Source: Planctomycetota bacterium (GTDB lineage: Bacteria; Planctomycetota; Phycisphaerae; Phycisphaerales; UBA1924). From it: a stretch of DNA of 41,402 bases. Position numbers and translations under genes: made by a program. The DNA is taken from NCBI GenBank assembly GCA_030950285.1, contig JAUZRR010000048.1:1-41402 (forward strand), written 5' to 3'. The notes under the pieces are model-generated. The model worked only from the letters and a program-made list of their open reading frames with translations, made no database searches and was not told the origin of the DNA. Positions 8,992 to 16,782 of the stretch are shown here, piece after piece. The first letter of the stretch is position 1, and every line of letters starts with the position of its first letter.

Positions 8992-9081
8992 GCCGCTGGT
9001 GGGAGGAAGGGCTATCATCCTGACCCCGTGCCGCGACCGCCCCGGCACCGGGCACCACGACCCGAGAGACGGAGATTCGCC

Positions 9082-9531
9082 TTGCCCTCCAACAGCTTCC
9101 ACTGCCGCATCGTGACCCCGACCGAGAAACTCCTCGACGGGGAACTGACCTACGCCAGCGTGCCCGGCTGGGACGGGCTCTTTGGGGTCCTGCCCGGACG
9201 CGCGCCCTTGCTGGCGCGGCTCGGGCTCGGCGAGCTCAAGATCACCCACGCCGCAGAAGACGGAAGCAAAGGCGGCGACCGCTCGTTCCTCGTCGATGGC
9301 GGGTTTGTCAAGATGGCAGAGAACAGCCTGACCATCCTCGCCGAGCGGGCAATCCCCGCCGAGCAGATCTCGCTCACCGACGCCAAAGCCGAACTCGCCG
9401 AAGCCGAAGCCCGGAGTGTCCCAGACGACGCCCCGGACAAGACGGCGCAGCAGACGGCCGTCCGGCGTGACCGCGAGCGGGCGCAGCTGAAGGTGCGGAT
9501 GGCCAACGGCGTGCAGGCCGCGGGCATCTGA
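9082..9531 (+). CDS. atpC: F-type ATP synthase epsilon subunit, solitary
   Basis: Epsilon sits on the central rotor and regulates ATP hydrolysis. The 149-residue product shows the N-terminal beta-sandwich signature FHCRIVTPTEKLLDGELTYASVPGWDGLFGVLPGRAPLLARLGLG and the FLVDGGFVKMAENSLTILAERA block, then the C-terminal helical region with a long acidic insertion before KLKVRMANGVQ-like residues. The chosen start is a TTG at 9082 with GACGGAG about eight bases upstream. A GTG at 9028 would add 18 Arg/Pro-rich residues and is less likely. The gene is separated from, and opposite in strand to, the atpZ-H cluster, and atpD is not next to it. Confidence 0.88.
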   Translation: MPSNSFHCRIVTPTEKLLDGELTYASVPGWDGLFGVLPGRAPLLARLGLGELKITHAAEDGSKGGDRSFLVDGGFVKMAENSLTILAERAIPAEQISLTDAKAELAEAEARSVPDDAPDKTAQQTAVRRDRERAQLKVRMANGVQAAGI

Positions 9532-9544
9532 CAGTGCATGAATC

Positions 9545-9563
9545 GGCCGCGCCGGGCGTGGCC
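9545..9563. terminator. Hairpin between convergent atpC and smpB
   Basis: GGCCGCGC (9545-9552) can pair with GCGTGGCC (9556-9563), including one G-U, around a three-base loop. Its placement in the 42-base gap between two convergent genes suggests a shared bidirectional terminator. No T-run follows on either side. Confidence 0.4.
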
Positions 9564-9573
9564 CCGACAGCCC

Positions 9574-10056
9574 TCAACGCATCCGCTTGGACATCACCCG
9601 GTCAAGCTCGCGCTTTGACTGGCGGTCGGCGATCGCCTGCCGCTTGTCGTGCGACCGGCGGCCGCGACCGACACCAATCAAGACCTTGGCCCGCCCGTCC
9701 TTGAAGTAGAGCTTGAGCGGGACCAGCGTCACGCCCTTCTGATCGACCAGCCGCAGGAACTTGAGCACCTCACGCTTGTGGGCCAGCAACCGGCGGGTCC
9801 GCGTGGGCTGGTGGGCGCTCGGGCCGGCGGGGCCGTACTCGGCGATATTCACCGAATGCAGGAAAAAACAGGGCGGCTCGGCCTGCACGCGGACGTACCC
9901 CTCGCCGAGCGAGACCTTGCCGTCGCGGACGCTCTTGACCTCCGACCCCAGCAGCATGATGCCGCACTCGAGCGTGTCGAGAATCTCGTAGTCAAACCGC
10001 GCACGGCGGTTGTCGATCGTCGGCGCGGGGTTGGATTTCTTCTTTTTGGAAGCCAT
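9574..10056 (-). CDS. smpB: SsrA-binding protein SmpB
   Basis: SmpB binds tmRNA and brings it to stalled ribosomes for trans-translation. The 160-residue product begins with a Lys-rich stretch (MASKKKKSNPAP). It carries the SmpB fold motifs NRRARFDYEILDTLECGIMLLGSEVKSVRDGKVSLGEGYV, the HSVNIAEYGPAG strand, RTRRLLAHKREVLKF, and the basic C-terminal tail (GRGRRSHDKRQAIADRQSKREL) that enters the ribosomal A site. The start ATG at 10056 gives a normal length. A tmRNA gene was not found in the window. Confidence 0.96.
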   Translation of the reverse strand: MASKKKKSNPAPTIDNRRARFDYEILDTLECGIMLLGSEVKSVRDGKVSLGEGYVRVQAEPPCFFLHSVNIAEYGPAGPSAHQPTRTRRLLAHKREVLKFLRLVDQKGVTLVPLKLYFKDGRAKVLIGVGRGRRSHDKRQAIADRQSKRELDRVMSKRMR

Positions 10057-10131
10057 GGCAAAGACGGACCGGTGGTGCAAAGGGAACGCGGGCTCGGTGC
10101 GGTGCGGGGATGGATGGTAGGCTTGGACGCT

Positions 10132-10848
10132 ATGGACAATGGGCCTCTGATCTTCGTGGTGGTGGTGGCCGCGCTGGTGGGCATCGTGGTGGCGGTGGTG
10201 TTTGGCAGCAAGCAGCACCAGAAACGCCTCGACGCACTTGCAGCCCTCGCCCGGAAGCTCGGATGGCGCTTTGACCCGAGCAACGATCGCAGCCACGACG
10301 AACGCTTCGCGCAGTTCGAGCTGTTCGGGCAAGGCCACAGCCGCGCGGCGTACAACACGCTCGGCGGCGAAATCACCATCGACGGCCGGGTGTACAAGGG
10401 GCAGATGGGCGACTACACCTACAAGCAGACGCAATCCAACGGCAAGAGCACCAGCACCACGACGTACCGAGTCAGTTACCTGCTGCTGCGGCCGCCGCTG
10501 GTCTGGCGGGGCGAGCTGCGGATCCGGCCCGAGCACCTCTTCGACAAGATCGCCGGGATGATCGGGTTCGACGACATCGATTTCGAGTCGGCCGAGTTCA
10601 GCCGCAAGTTTCACGTCAAGTGCGACGACAAGCGGCTGGCGTACGACGTGATCACGCCGCGGATGATGGAGTTCATGCTGCGGTCTTCGCCACAACTGGT
10701 CGAGTATGACAAGGGATGGTGTCTGCTCAGTCAGGGCGGGCGGCGATGGACACCCGAAGAGTTCGAGACCAACCTGGCGTGGCTGGGCAGGTTTTTCGAG
10801 CACTGGCCCGAGCACCTGATGAAGGACCTGGCCGAGACGCCGGCTTGA
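10132..10848 (+). CDS. Membrane-anchored protein of unknown function next to lemA
   Basis: I do not recognise a named family. The 238-residue product has one N-terminal membrane helix (IFVVVVAALVGIVVAVVF, about residues 7-24) and a soluble domain rich in aromatic and charged residues. The soluble part contains a Tyr/Gln/Ser/Thr-rich strand region (DYTYKQTQSNGKSTSTTTYRVSY) and a Trp-rich C terminus (WCLLSQGGRRWTPEEFE). The layout recalls DUF3137-type proteins that sit beside LemA in other bacteria, but that is only a suggestion. It ends 21 bases before lemA on the same strand, so the two are probably co-transcribed. Confidence 0.75.
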   Translation: MDNGPLIFVVVVAALVGIVVAVVFGSKQHQKRLDALAALARKLGWRFDPSNDRSHDERFAQFELFGQGHSRAAYNTLGGEITIDGRVYKGQMGDYTYKQTQSNGKSTSTTTYRVSYLLLRPPLVWRGELRIRPEHLFDKIAGMIGFDDIDFESAEFSRKFHVKCDDKRLAYDVITPRMMEFMLRSSPQLVEYDKGWCLLSQGGRRWTPEEFETNLAWLGRFFEHWPEHLMKDLAETPA

Positions 10849-10869
10849 ACGACCGGAGAGAGGCAACCT

Positions 10870-11439
10870 ATGAACGGGACCGTCGTGGTGTTGGTTGTGG
10901 TGGGGGTGGTGCTCCTGGTGCCGCTGGTCTGGGCGGTCGCGACGTACAACCGGTTCGTCGGCCTTCGCCAGCACATCCGCGAGAGCTGGTCGGGGATCGA
11001 CGTCGAACTCAAGCGCCGGCACGACCTGATCCCCAACCTCGTCGAGACGGTCAAGGGCTACGCCGCCCACGAGCGGGAGACGCTCGAGCGGGTGATCGAG
11101 CTGCGCAACCGCTCGGCCGCGGCGCACACCTCGGCGAGCGAGCAGGCGGCCGACGAGACCGAACTGATGCGCTCGGTGGGCAAGCTGTTCGCGCTCGCTG
11201 AGGGGTACCCGGAGCTCAAGGCCGACAAGAACTTTTTGGCGCTGCAGGAAGAGCTGAGCAACACCGAAGACCGCATCGCGGCAACCCGACGGTTCTTCAA
11301 CGCCAACGTCCGCGAGATGAACCAGCTCGCGGGGATGTTCCCGACCAACCTCATCGGGTCGACGTTCGGGTTCGGGCCCGAGTCGTTCTTCGAGCTTTCG
11401 AGCGATGCCGAGCGGGTGGTGCCGAGGGTGAAGGTGTGA
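10870..11439 (+). CDS. lemA: LemA family protein
   Basis: LemA proteins are membrane-anchored helical bundles of unclear function found across bacteria. The 189-residue product has an N-terminal membrane helix (VVVLVVVGVVLLVPLVWAVA, about 4-23), then the conserved family core YNRFVGLRQHIRESWSGIDVELKRRHDLIPNLVETVKGYAAHE, and the middle and C-terminal signatures KFLALQEELSNTEDRIAATRRFFN-like and PTNLIGSTFGF. All landmark segments are present at the expected spacing. GAGAGGCAACCT precedes the ATG. It is paired with the upstream single-helix membrane protein. Confidence 0.95.
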   Translation: MNGTVVVLVVVGVVLLVPLVWAVATYNRFVGLRQHIRESWSGIDVELKRRHDLIPNLVETVKGYAAHERETLERVIELRNRSAAAHTSASEQAADETELMRSVGKLFALAEGYPELKADKNFLALQEELSNTEDRIAATRRFFNANVREMNQLAGMFPTNLIGSTFGFGPESFFELSSDAERVVPRVKV

Positions 11440-11496
11440 GCGTGAGGGGCGGCGGGCGGCTTCCCGAACGCCCGGCGTTCCCGACTAGGATTGGTC

Positions 11497-12942
11497 ATGA
11501 CGAGCCCCACACCCACAACGTCCCCGTCGGCTTCCACGAAACCTCATGCGCTCTGGGGCGGCCGCTTTGCGAGTGGTCCCGACGCGGTGTTCCGCGCGAT
11601 CAACGACTCGCTGCCTTTCGACTGGCGCTTGGTGCGGCAGGACATCGCCGGCTCTCGGGCGTGGGCGGCGGCACTGGGCGGGGCGGGGGTGCTGACTGCT
11701 GCCGAGGTGGCCGAGCTTGACGCCGCGCTGGTCGCGCTTGACGCCGAGGCGGCCGCGTTGCCCGGGCCGCCGGTCGAGTCGGAAGCCGAGGATGTCCACA
11801 CATGGGTCGAGCAGAAACTGATCGCGGCGTTGGGGCCGCTCGGCAAGAAACTGCACACCGGGCGCAGCCGCAACGACCAGGTCGCGACCGACCTGCGGCT
11901 GTGGACCCGGGCAGCGATCGACGAGCGCATCGGCGAACTCGTCGAGTTGCAACGCGCCCTCGCGCGGCTTGCCGAACGGGAGCTGGCGCCCGAGGGCGAC
12001 GCGGACAACCCCACCCCCTTCCCCGGCTACACCCACCTCCAGCCCGCCCAGCCGGTGCTGCTTGCGCACTGGGCGCTGGCGCACGTCGAGGCGTTTGCGC
12101 GCGATGCCGACCGGCTGACCGACGCGCGGGCGCGGCTCAACCGCTGCCCGCTCGGGTCGGCAGCACTCGCGGGCACGGCCTATCCGATCGACCGCGACGC
12201 GATCGCACGCGACCTCGGGTTTGACGCGCCCACCGCCAACAGCATGGACGGCGTGGCCGACCGTGATTTCGCCGTCGAGACCCTCGCGGCCGCGGCGTTG
12301 TGCGCCACGCACCTCTCGCGGCTGGGCGAAGAGCTGATTGTCTATTCGACACGCGAGTTCGGGATGGTCGAGATGGAGGACGCCGTGACGAGCGGGTCGT
12401 CGATCATGCCTCAGAAAAAGAACCCCGACGCCTGCGAGCTGCTGCGCGGCAAGGCCGGGCGGATCATCGCGGCCCACACCGGGCTGTTGATTACGCTCAA
12501 GGGGCTGCCTTTCGCGTACAACAAGGACTTGCAGGAGGACAAGGAGCCGCTGTTTGAGGGGCTCGATCAGCTCGGGCTGTGTCTGCGGATCGCGGCGCGG
12601 GTGATCGATGGATGCACGTTCGACCGCGACGCCTGTCGACGTGCGGCACTCGCGGGCTTTGCCAACGCGACGGAGCTGGCCGATTATCTCGTCGAGCGGG
12701 GCGTGCCGTTCCGTGATGCCCATGAGCAGGTCGGAGCGCTGGTGCGGGTGGCACTGGAGCGCGGCGTGACGCTCGAAGACCTGACGCTCGAGGAGATCCG
12801 CGCTCGCGCGCCCAAAGCCGGTGAAGAGGTCTTCGCCCGGCTGACGCTCGACGCCACGCTCGCCAAGCGGGGGGTGGTGGGAGGGACCGGGCCGGGCCGG
12901 GTCAGGCAGGCGCTGGAGGCGACCAAGACGCGGCTGGGCTGA
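11497..12942 (+). CDS. argH: Argininosuccinate lyase
   Basis: Catalyses the last step of arginine synthesis, splitting argininosuccinate into arginine and fumarate in the cytoplasm. The 481-residue product carries WGGRFASGPD at the N terminus, the substrate loops DVHTWVEQKL and GKKLHTGRSRNDQVATDLRLW, the catalytic-His region PGYTHLQPAQPVLLAHW, and the superfamily signature GSSIMPQKKNPD with the mobile-loop serine. The ATG at 11497 is preferred over a TTG two codons earlier, with AGGA nearby upstream. Length and motifs are normal. No other arg genes are adjacent. Confidence 0.97.
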   Translation: MTSPTPTTSPSASTKPHALWGGRFASGPDAVFRAINDSLPFDWRLVRQDIAGSRAWAAALGGAGVLTAAEVAELDAALVALDAEAAALPGPPVESEAEDVHTWVEQKLIAALGPLGKKLHTGRSRNDQVATDLRLWTRAAIDERIGELVELQRALARLAERELAPEGDADNPTPFPGYTHLQPAQPVLLAHWALAHVEAFARDADRLTDARARLNRCPLGSAALAGTAYPIDRDAIARDLGFDAPTANSMDGVADRDFAVETLAAAALCATHLSRLGEELIVYSTREFGMVEMEDAVTSGSSIMPQKKNPDACELLRGKAGRIIAAHTGLLITLKGLPFAYNKDLQEDKEPLFEGLDQLGLCLRIAARVIDGCTFDRDACRRAALAGFANATELADYLVERGVPFRDAHEQVGALVRVALERGVTLEDLTLEEIRARAPKAGEEVFARLTLDATLAKRGVVGGTGPGRVRQALEATKTRLG

Positions 12943-13688
12943 GGCAGGGATTATTTTTCGCGAGTTCCTCTCCGGGTGCTGCTCAGCGACGACTACGCCG
13001 ACCGGAGCGATGCACCCTTCCCGTTGTTCCCCAACCCTCTCGACGCCGACGTTTCTCTCGACGCGGGGTTGCAGCACCCGACCGACTCGGACGCATTTAC
13101 ACTCCGCGTGCCGGGTGACGGGCCGATGCGGATACAGCTGTTGCCGTTCTCGGGCGATGCCGGTGCGAGCGCACCGGACACGCCGTTTGCAGCTGGAATC
13201 ACGGTGATCGACAGCTCGGGCGCGACACGGGCGGTCAGCACCGGCGCACTCCCCGGCACGCTCGCGGCCAACAGCCGCGGGGGGATCAACTTTGACACCG
13301 ACAACATGATCCCCGGCGACGGGGGGGACACGCTGTGGATCGACAGCGACACGCCCATCGTTGCGGCGCAGACCACCTACGACATCACCAACCAGCGCGG
13401 CGACGGCAACCTCGGGCAGCCCGCCGCCGGCGCTCTTGCCGGGGCGTTTGCCGGTATCGCAACCGACGCGGGCACCGACACCCGCATCGCGCTGCTCAAC
13501 TCCTCGGGCGAACACGCCCGCCTCCGCATCACCGGCTCGGAGTTGGAATCGCCGATCATTCTCGATGTCCCGGCCCGCTGCCCATCGCGGTCTCCTTCTC
13601 GCACTACGACCTGTTTTTGCAGGGCGGCTGGGGCACTTTCGCCGGTCCTCTGCGGCTGACTGTCCCGGCCGACGCCGTGGTGCGGTAG
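12943..13688 (+). pseudogene. Remnant of a secreted PPC-like domain protein, frameshifted and 5'-truncated
   Basis: The recognisable part begins near 12955, continuing in frame straight after the argH stop. It reads as an extracellular beta-sandwich: DDYADRSDAPFPL, then a PPC-domain-like TDSDAFTLRVPGDGPMRIQLLPF. A second domain with repeated IALLNSSGEHARLRITG strands follows. No start codon, ribosome site or signal peptide precedes it. Near 13575 the frame breaks: after ILDVPAR the sensible continuation (LPIAVSFSHYDLFLQGGWGTF to the stop at 13688) is in another frame, implying a one-base loss. The two defects together indicate a decayed gene. The original function is unknown. Confidence 0.65.
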
Positions 13689-13800
13689 CCGATGCCGAGC
13701 GCCCAGGCCCCGGAGTGGCTTGTGGCGGCGCAGGCCACCGCCGGACGGCGTGGCGGGCGGGTGAAGTGTCCGGCTCGGTCACGCACGCCTACGCTCGCGC

Positions 13801-14526
13801 ATGAAACTCACACGACTCACCCACGGTGTCGGGGTTGCGATGCCCGACGGCTCGACCCTGCCCATCATCCATGTCATGGGCATCGGCCGAAACTATGCCG
13901 AGCACGCGGCAGAGCAGGGGGAGAGCGTGCCCGACCGCCCCATGGTGTTCACGAAAAACCCCGCGGCGTGCTGTCTTGATGGTGACGAGATCACGATTCC
14001 CGAGCTTTGCCGCGACGCGGAAACCGGCGGCCCAGAGCAGGTGGACTACGAAGCGGAACTCGGCGTCGTGATCGGTTCGGCGGCGTTGAATGTCGCCGAG
14101 GAGAACGCGCTCTCGCACGTGCTCGGTTATACCTGCGTCAACGATGTCTCGGCGCGGTGGTGGCAAAAGAAGGGCGCGGGCGGGCAGTTCTGTCGCGGCA
14201 AGAGCTTTGATACGTTCTGCCCGGTTGGCCCGAGGCTCGTCCCCGCAGCCGAGATCGACGATGTCCAGCGCCTCCGGCTGGTCTGCCGTGTCAACGGCAC
14301 AGTGATGCAGCAGGCGTCGACCGCGAGCATGATCCACCCGGTCGCGGTGTTGATCGCGGAGCTCTCGCGGGGGACGACGCTCCTGCCGGGGACGCTCATC
14401 ATGACCGGGACGCCCAGCGGCGTGGGCATGGCGCGGACGCCGCCGGTCTGGCTCAAAGCGGGCGATTCGGTCGAGGTCGAGATCGAGAAGATCGGGACGC
14501 TCAAGAACAAGGTTGTGGATGGGTAA
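13801..14526 (+). CDS. Fumarylacetoacetate hydrolase (FAH) family protein
   Basis: FAH-family enzymes hydrolyse or isomerise C-C bonds in beta-dicarbonyl compounds using a divalent metal; the substrate cannot be told from sequence. The 241-residue product has the family landmarks GIGRNYAEHAAE, PMVFTKNPAACC, the metal ligands in VDYEAELGVVIG (Glu84 and Glu86) and in NDVSAR (Asp115), then GKSFDTFCPVGP and GDSVEVEIEKIGTLKNKV at the C terminus. Length is typical of single-domain members such as YcgM. The next gene, a shortened AtoE relative, starts 55 bases downstream. Confidence 0.93.
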   Translation: MKLTRLTHGVGVAMPDGSTLPIIHVMGIGRNYAEHAAEQGESVPDRPMVFTKNPAACCLDGDEITIPELCRDAETGGPEQVDYEAELGVVIGSAALNVAEENALSHVLGYTCVNDVSARWWQKKGAGGQFCRGKSFDTFCPVGPRLVPAAEIDDVQRLRLVCRVNGTVMQQASTASMIHPVAVLIAELSRGTTLLPGTLIMTGTPSGVGMARTPPVWLKAGDSVEVEIEKIGTLKNKVVDG

Positions 14527-14581
14527 TCCTCTGCGAGTCGGTCGAGACTTGCGATGGCTGCGTTCCCGCTATATTCACGGC

Positions 14582-15016
14582 ATGACTGGCAAACTCGGTC
14601 TCCGGATCAGTGCTGCCTGTCGCGCCCTCGCGCCCGACCCGTTCGTGCTCGCGGTGTTGCTGACGGTGCTCTTTGCCGAGTCGCTCGCGGCGCGTTCGAC
14701 GCCGGAGATGCTGCCGGTGCTGACGTTTCTGAACGCCGGTGCGGTCAATCTGTTTGTGCCTTCGGGCGGCGGGCAGTGGGCGGTGCAGGGGCCGATCGCG
14801 ATGCAGGCCGCGGTGGACGCGGGGGTGAGCCCGGCGAAGATGGTGATGGCGGCCGCGTACGGCGACCAACTCACCAACATGCTCCAGCCGTTCTGGGCGC
14901 TGCCGCTCTTGGCGATCACGGGGGTGAAGGCGCGAGACATCGTCGGGTACACCGCGCTGGTGATGGTGATGGTGGTGGCGGGGGCGTGGATGATGCTGTG
15001 GCTTGTGGTGTTGTAG
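14582..15016 (+). pseudogene. AtoE-like short-chain fatty acid transporter with a large internal deletion
   Basis: Intact AtoE proteins are about 440-460 residues with ten or more membrane helices. This 144-codon frame keeps only the very N terminus (MTGKLGLRISAACRALAPDPFVLAVLL) joined in frame to the C-terminal conserved block (STPEMLPVLTFLNAGAVNLFVPSGGGQWAVQGP ... YGDQLTNMLQPFWALPLLAITGVKARDIVGY). Roughly 300 residues between them are missing, with no frameshift at the junction near residue 32. It is probably a deletion pseudogene. A functional mini-protein cannot be excluded because the frame is clean and the most conserved signature is retained. Confidence 0.75.
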
Positions 15017-15018
15017 GG

Positions 15019-15336
15019 TCAGGGGCCGCCCGCCGCGCCGGCCGCGGCACTCATCGCGAACACCGCCAGGATGACAACATAGAACACGACGCCCAGCACG
15101 AGAAGCGCCGAGGAGATGATGCCGCAGATCATTCCCCCTGTGGTGAGGCCCTTTCCTTCGGCGTCCATGACCCCCGCCTTCATTTTCTTGAGGTCGCCAT
15201 TGCCCATGACCCATGCTGCAAGACCGAGCGGGGCGCAGACGGTCAGGCTGATAATCCCGAGGACGAGAATGAGAACACCTCGATGAGGGACAACGAAGCT
15301 CTGTGGCTGGGGTGTGGTCGGTGGTATGTCGCTCAT
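15019..15336 (-). CDS. DUF4190-type small membrane protein
   Basis: A 105-residue protein with a soluble Pro/Gln-rich start and two hydrophobic segments (about residues 20-42 and 68-92). Between them is the family-like stretch AWVMGNGDLKKMKAGVMDAEGKGLTTGGMICGI. Proteins of this layout are common in planctomycetes and their function is unknown. The ATG at 15336 is preferred over upstream starts because AAGGAC lies about eight bases ahead. It is divergent from the glycerate kinase gene with a 65-base gap that must hold both promoters. Confidence 0.82.
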   Translation of the reverse strand: MSDIPPTTPQPQSFVVPHRGVLILVLGIISLTVCAPLGLAAWVMGNGDLKKMKAGVMDAEGKGLTTGGMICGIISSALLVLGVVFYVVILAVFAMSAAAGAAGGP

Positions 15337-15401
15337 GGATGTGTCCTTGGCTTCGGCAGCACGCTCGACCCGCTGCTGTGTCGGATTGGTAGACTCGTTG
15401 C

Positions 15402-16772
15402 ATGGTGGGAGCCGATGGAAACACAACGATCAACAGCATCATAACAGAAGTCCTGCGTGCGGCGGATCCCGGGCCGCTGGTGCGGCGGGCCCTGGCGGAG
15501 CGGTCGATCGGGACTTCGGCGTGCCGGGTCCTGGCGGTGGGGAAGGCCTCGGCGGCGATGACGGAGCCCGCGGTGGCGGTCTTGCGTGATCAGGTGCGGG
15601 GGGTGTTGGGTGTCGGCCCGGGGGAGGTCGGAGAAGGCGATGATCCGGACACGGCAGGTGGGCGTGCCCCCTCGCTTGCGCGAGGGGCTCTATGCCGAGC
15701 CGAAGTCTGGCGAGCGGACCACCCGGTGCCCAGTGCGCGGAACGTCCTGGCGGCGGCGCGAGTGCGGGAGTTTGTCGCGACGGTGCCCGCGGATGAGACG
15801 CTCCTCGTCCTGCTCTCCGGCGGCGCGTCGGCGATGTTGTGCCTGCCGCGCGAAGGGGTGGGCTTGGCAGACATTGCAGCCGTGACAGATGCGTTGCTGC
15901 GGGCCGGGGCACGGATCGAGGAACTCAACGCGGTACGCAAACACTGCGAGGTACTCAAAGGTGGCGGGCTGGCCGCGGCGTCCGGCGCGGGGCGGGTGTT
16001 GACGCTGGTGCTGTCAGACGTGCTTGGAGATCGGTTGGACGTGATTGGCTCGGGGCCGACCGCGCCGGACCCGACGACCTTTGCCGAGGCGTTGGCGGTG
16101 CTGGAACGGCGCGACCTGCTCGACGTTTCTTCAGCGGTCACCGGGCTGTTGCAGAAGGGCTGTGCGGGAGAACAGCCGGAGACGGTCAAGCCGGGCGACA
16201 AACTCTGGGAGCGCGTCGAGCACCGTATCGTCGGGAACAACCGGCTCGCGGTGGATGCGGCGGTAAGGGTGTGCCGCCGAGCTGGCTATCGGGTTGTCGA
16301 TCGGCAAGATAGTGTCGAAAGAGAGGCAGCCGAGATCGGCAAAAAACTTGCCGCGAAAGCTCTTGAGTGTGCGGCGGAGGGTGCAAGGACAAATGCCGCG
16401 ATCGTCTGGGGTGGCGAGACCACGGTGACCGTCGGTGACTCCTCGGGCACCGGCGGCCGGAATCAAGAACTCGCGCTGGCGGCGGCGATCGAGCTTGCGG
16501 CGAGTGGGTTGCCTCGCGCGGAAACCGCCCACGCCCCGGGCATCACCATCATGAGCCTCGCAACCGACGGCCGTGACGGCCCCACCGACGCGGCGGGGGC
16601 AGTCGTGGACGAACAAACCTGCGCGCGCATCAGGGCCGCCGGGATGGATCCGATCGACGCGATGCGCCGACACGACAGCCACGCCGCGCTCGAAGCGGCA
16701 GGCGCGCTCATCCGTACCGGTCCGACGGGCACCAACATCAACGATGTGATGCTCGCGCTGATCGAGCTCTGA
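15402..16772 (+). CDS. Glycerate 2-kinase, GckA/MOFRL family, with an in-frame palindromic insertion
   Basis: Phosphorylates glycerate to 2-phosphoglycerate in the cytoplasm. The 456-residue product shows the family order: VLAVGKASAAM, ADHPVPSARN, the glycine-rich LLVLLSGGASAMLCLP, LNAVRKHCEVLKGGGLA, LVLSDVLGDRLDVIGSGPTAPDP. The C-terminal MOFRL domain includes WGGETTVTV, GTGGRNQELALA and ATDGRDGPTDAAGA. Residues about 86-102 (GGRAPSLARGALCRAEV) have no counterpart I would expect at this position. They are encoded by a copy of the palindromic repeat also present near 27.98 kb. The frame is preserved and all catalytic motifs remain, so the protein may still work. Confidence 0.9.
   Translation: MVGADGNTTINSIITEVLRAADPGPLVRRALAERSIGTSACRVLAVGKASAAMTEPAVAVLRDQVRGVLGVGPGEVGEGDDPDTAGGRAPSLARGALCRAEVWRADHPVPSARNVLAAARVREFVATVPADETLLVLLSGGASAMLCLPREGVGLADIAAVTDALLRAGARIEELNAVRKHCEVLKGGGLAAASGAGRVLTLVLSDVLGDRLDVIGSGPTAPDPTTFAEALAVLERRDLLDVSSAVTGLLQKGCAGEQPETVKPGDKLWERVEHRIVGNNRLAVDAAVRVCRRAGYRVVDRQDSVEREAAEIGKKLAAKALECAAEGARTNAAIVWGGETTVTVGDSSGTGGRNQELALAAAIELAASGLPRAETAHAPGITIMSLATDGRDGPTDAAGAVVDEQTCARIRAAGMDPIDAMRRHDSHAALEAAGALIRTGPTGTNINDVMLALIEL
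15664..15695 (+). repeat. Palindromic element inside the glycerate kinase gene
   Basis: The core at 15668-15687 is CCCCTCGCTTGCGCGAGGGG: a perfect 8-bp stem with a four-base loop, followed by CTCTATGC. The same core in opposite orientation, with the same flank AGAG on its outer side, occurs at 27977-28000. Here it lies wholly within a coding region and keeps the frame. Confidence 0.8.
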
Positions 16773-16782
16773 TGCACTGGAA

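Noticed and set aside
6343..9081. Very long plus-strand open frame leading into atpC (potential giant protein)
   Set aside because: It is antisense to the well-supported FecCD permease and atpZ/atpI genes, has Arg/Pro/Gln-rich low-complexity composition, and only the last 149 codons (atpC) match a family.
9545..9563. tmRNA (ssrA) near smpB
   Set aside because: No tRNA-Ala-like acceptor domain or tag reading frame is present in the flanks.
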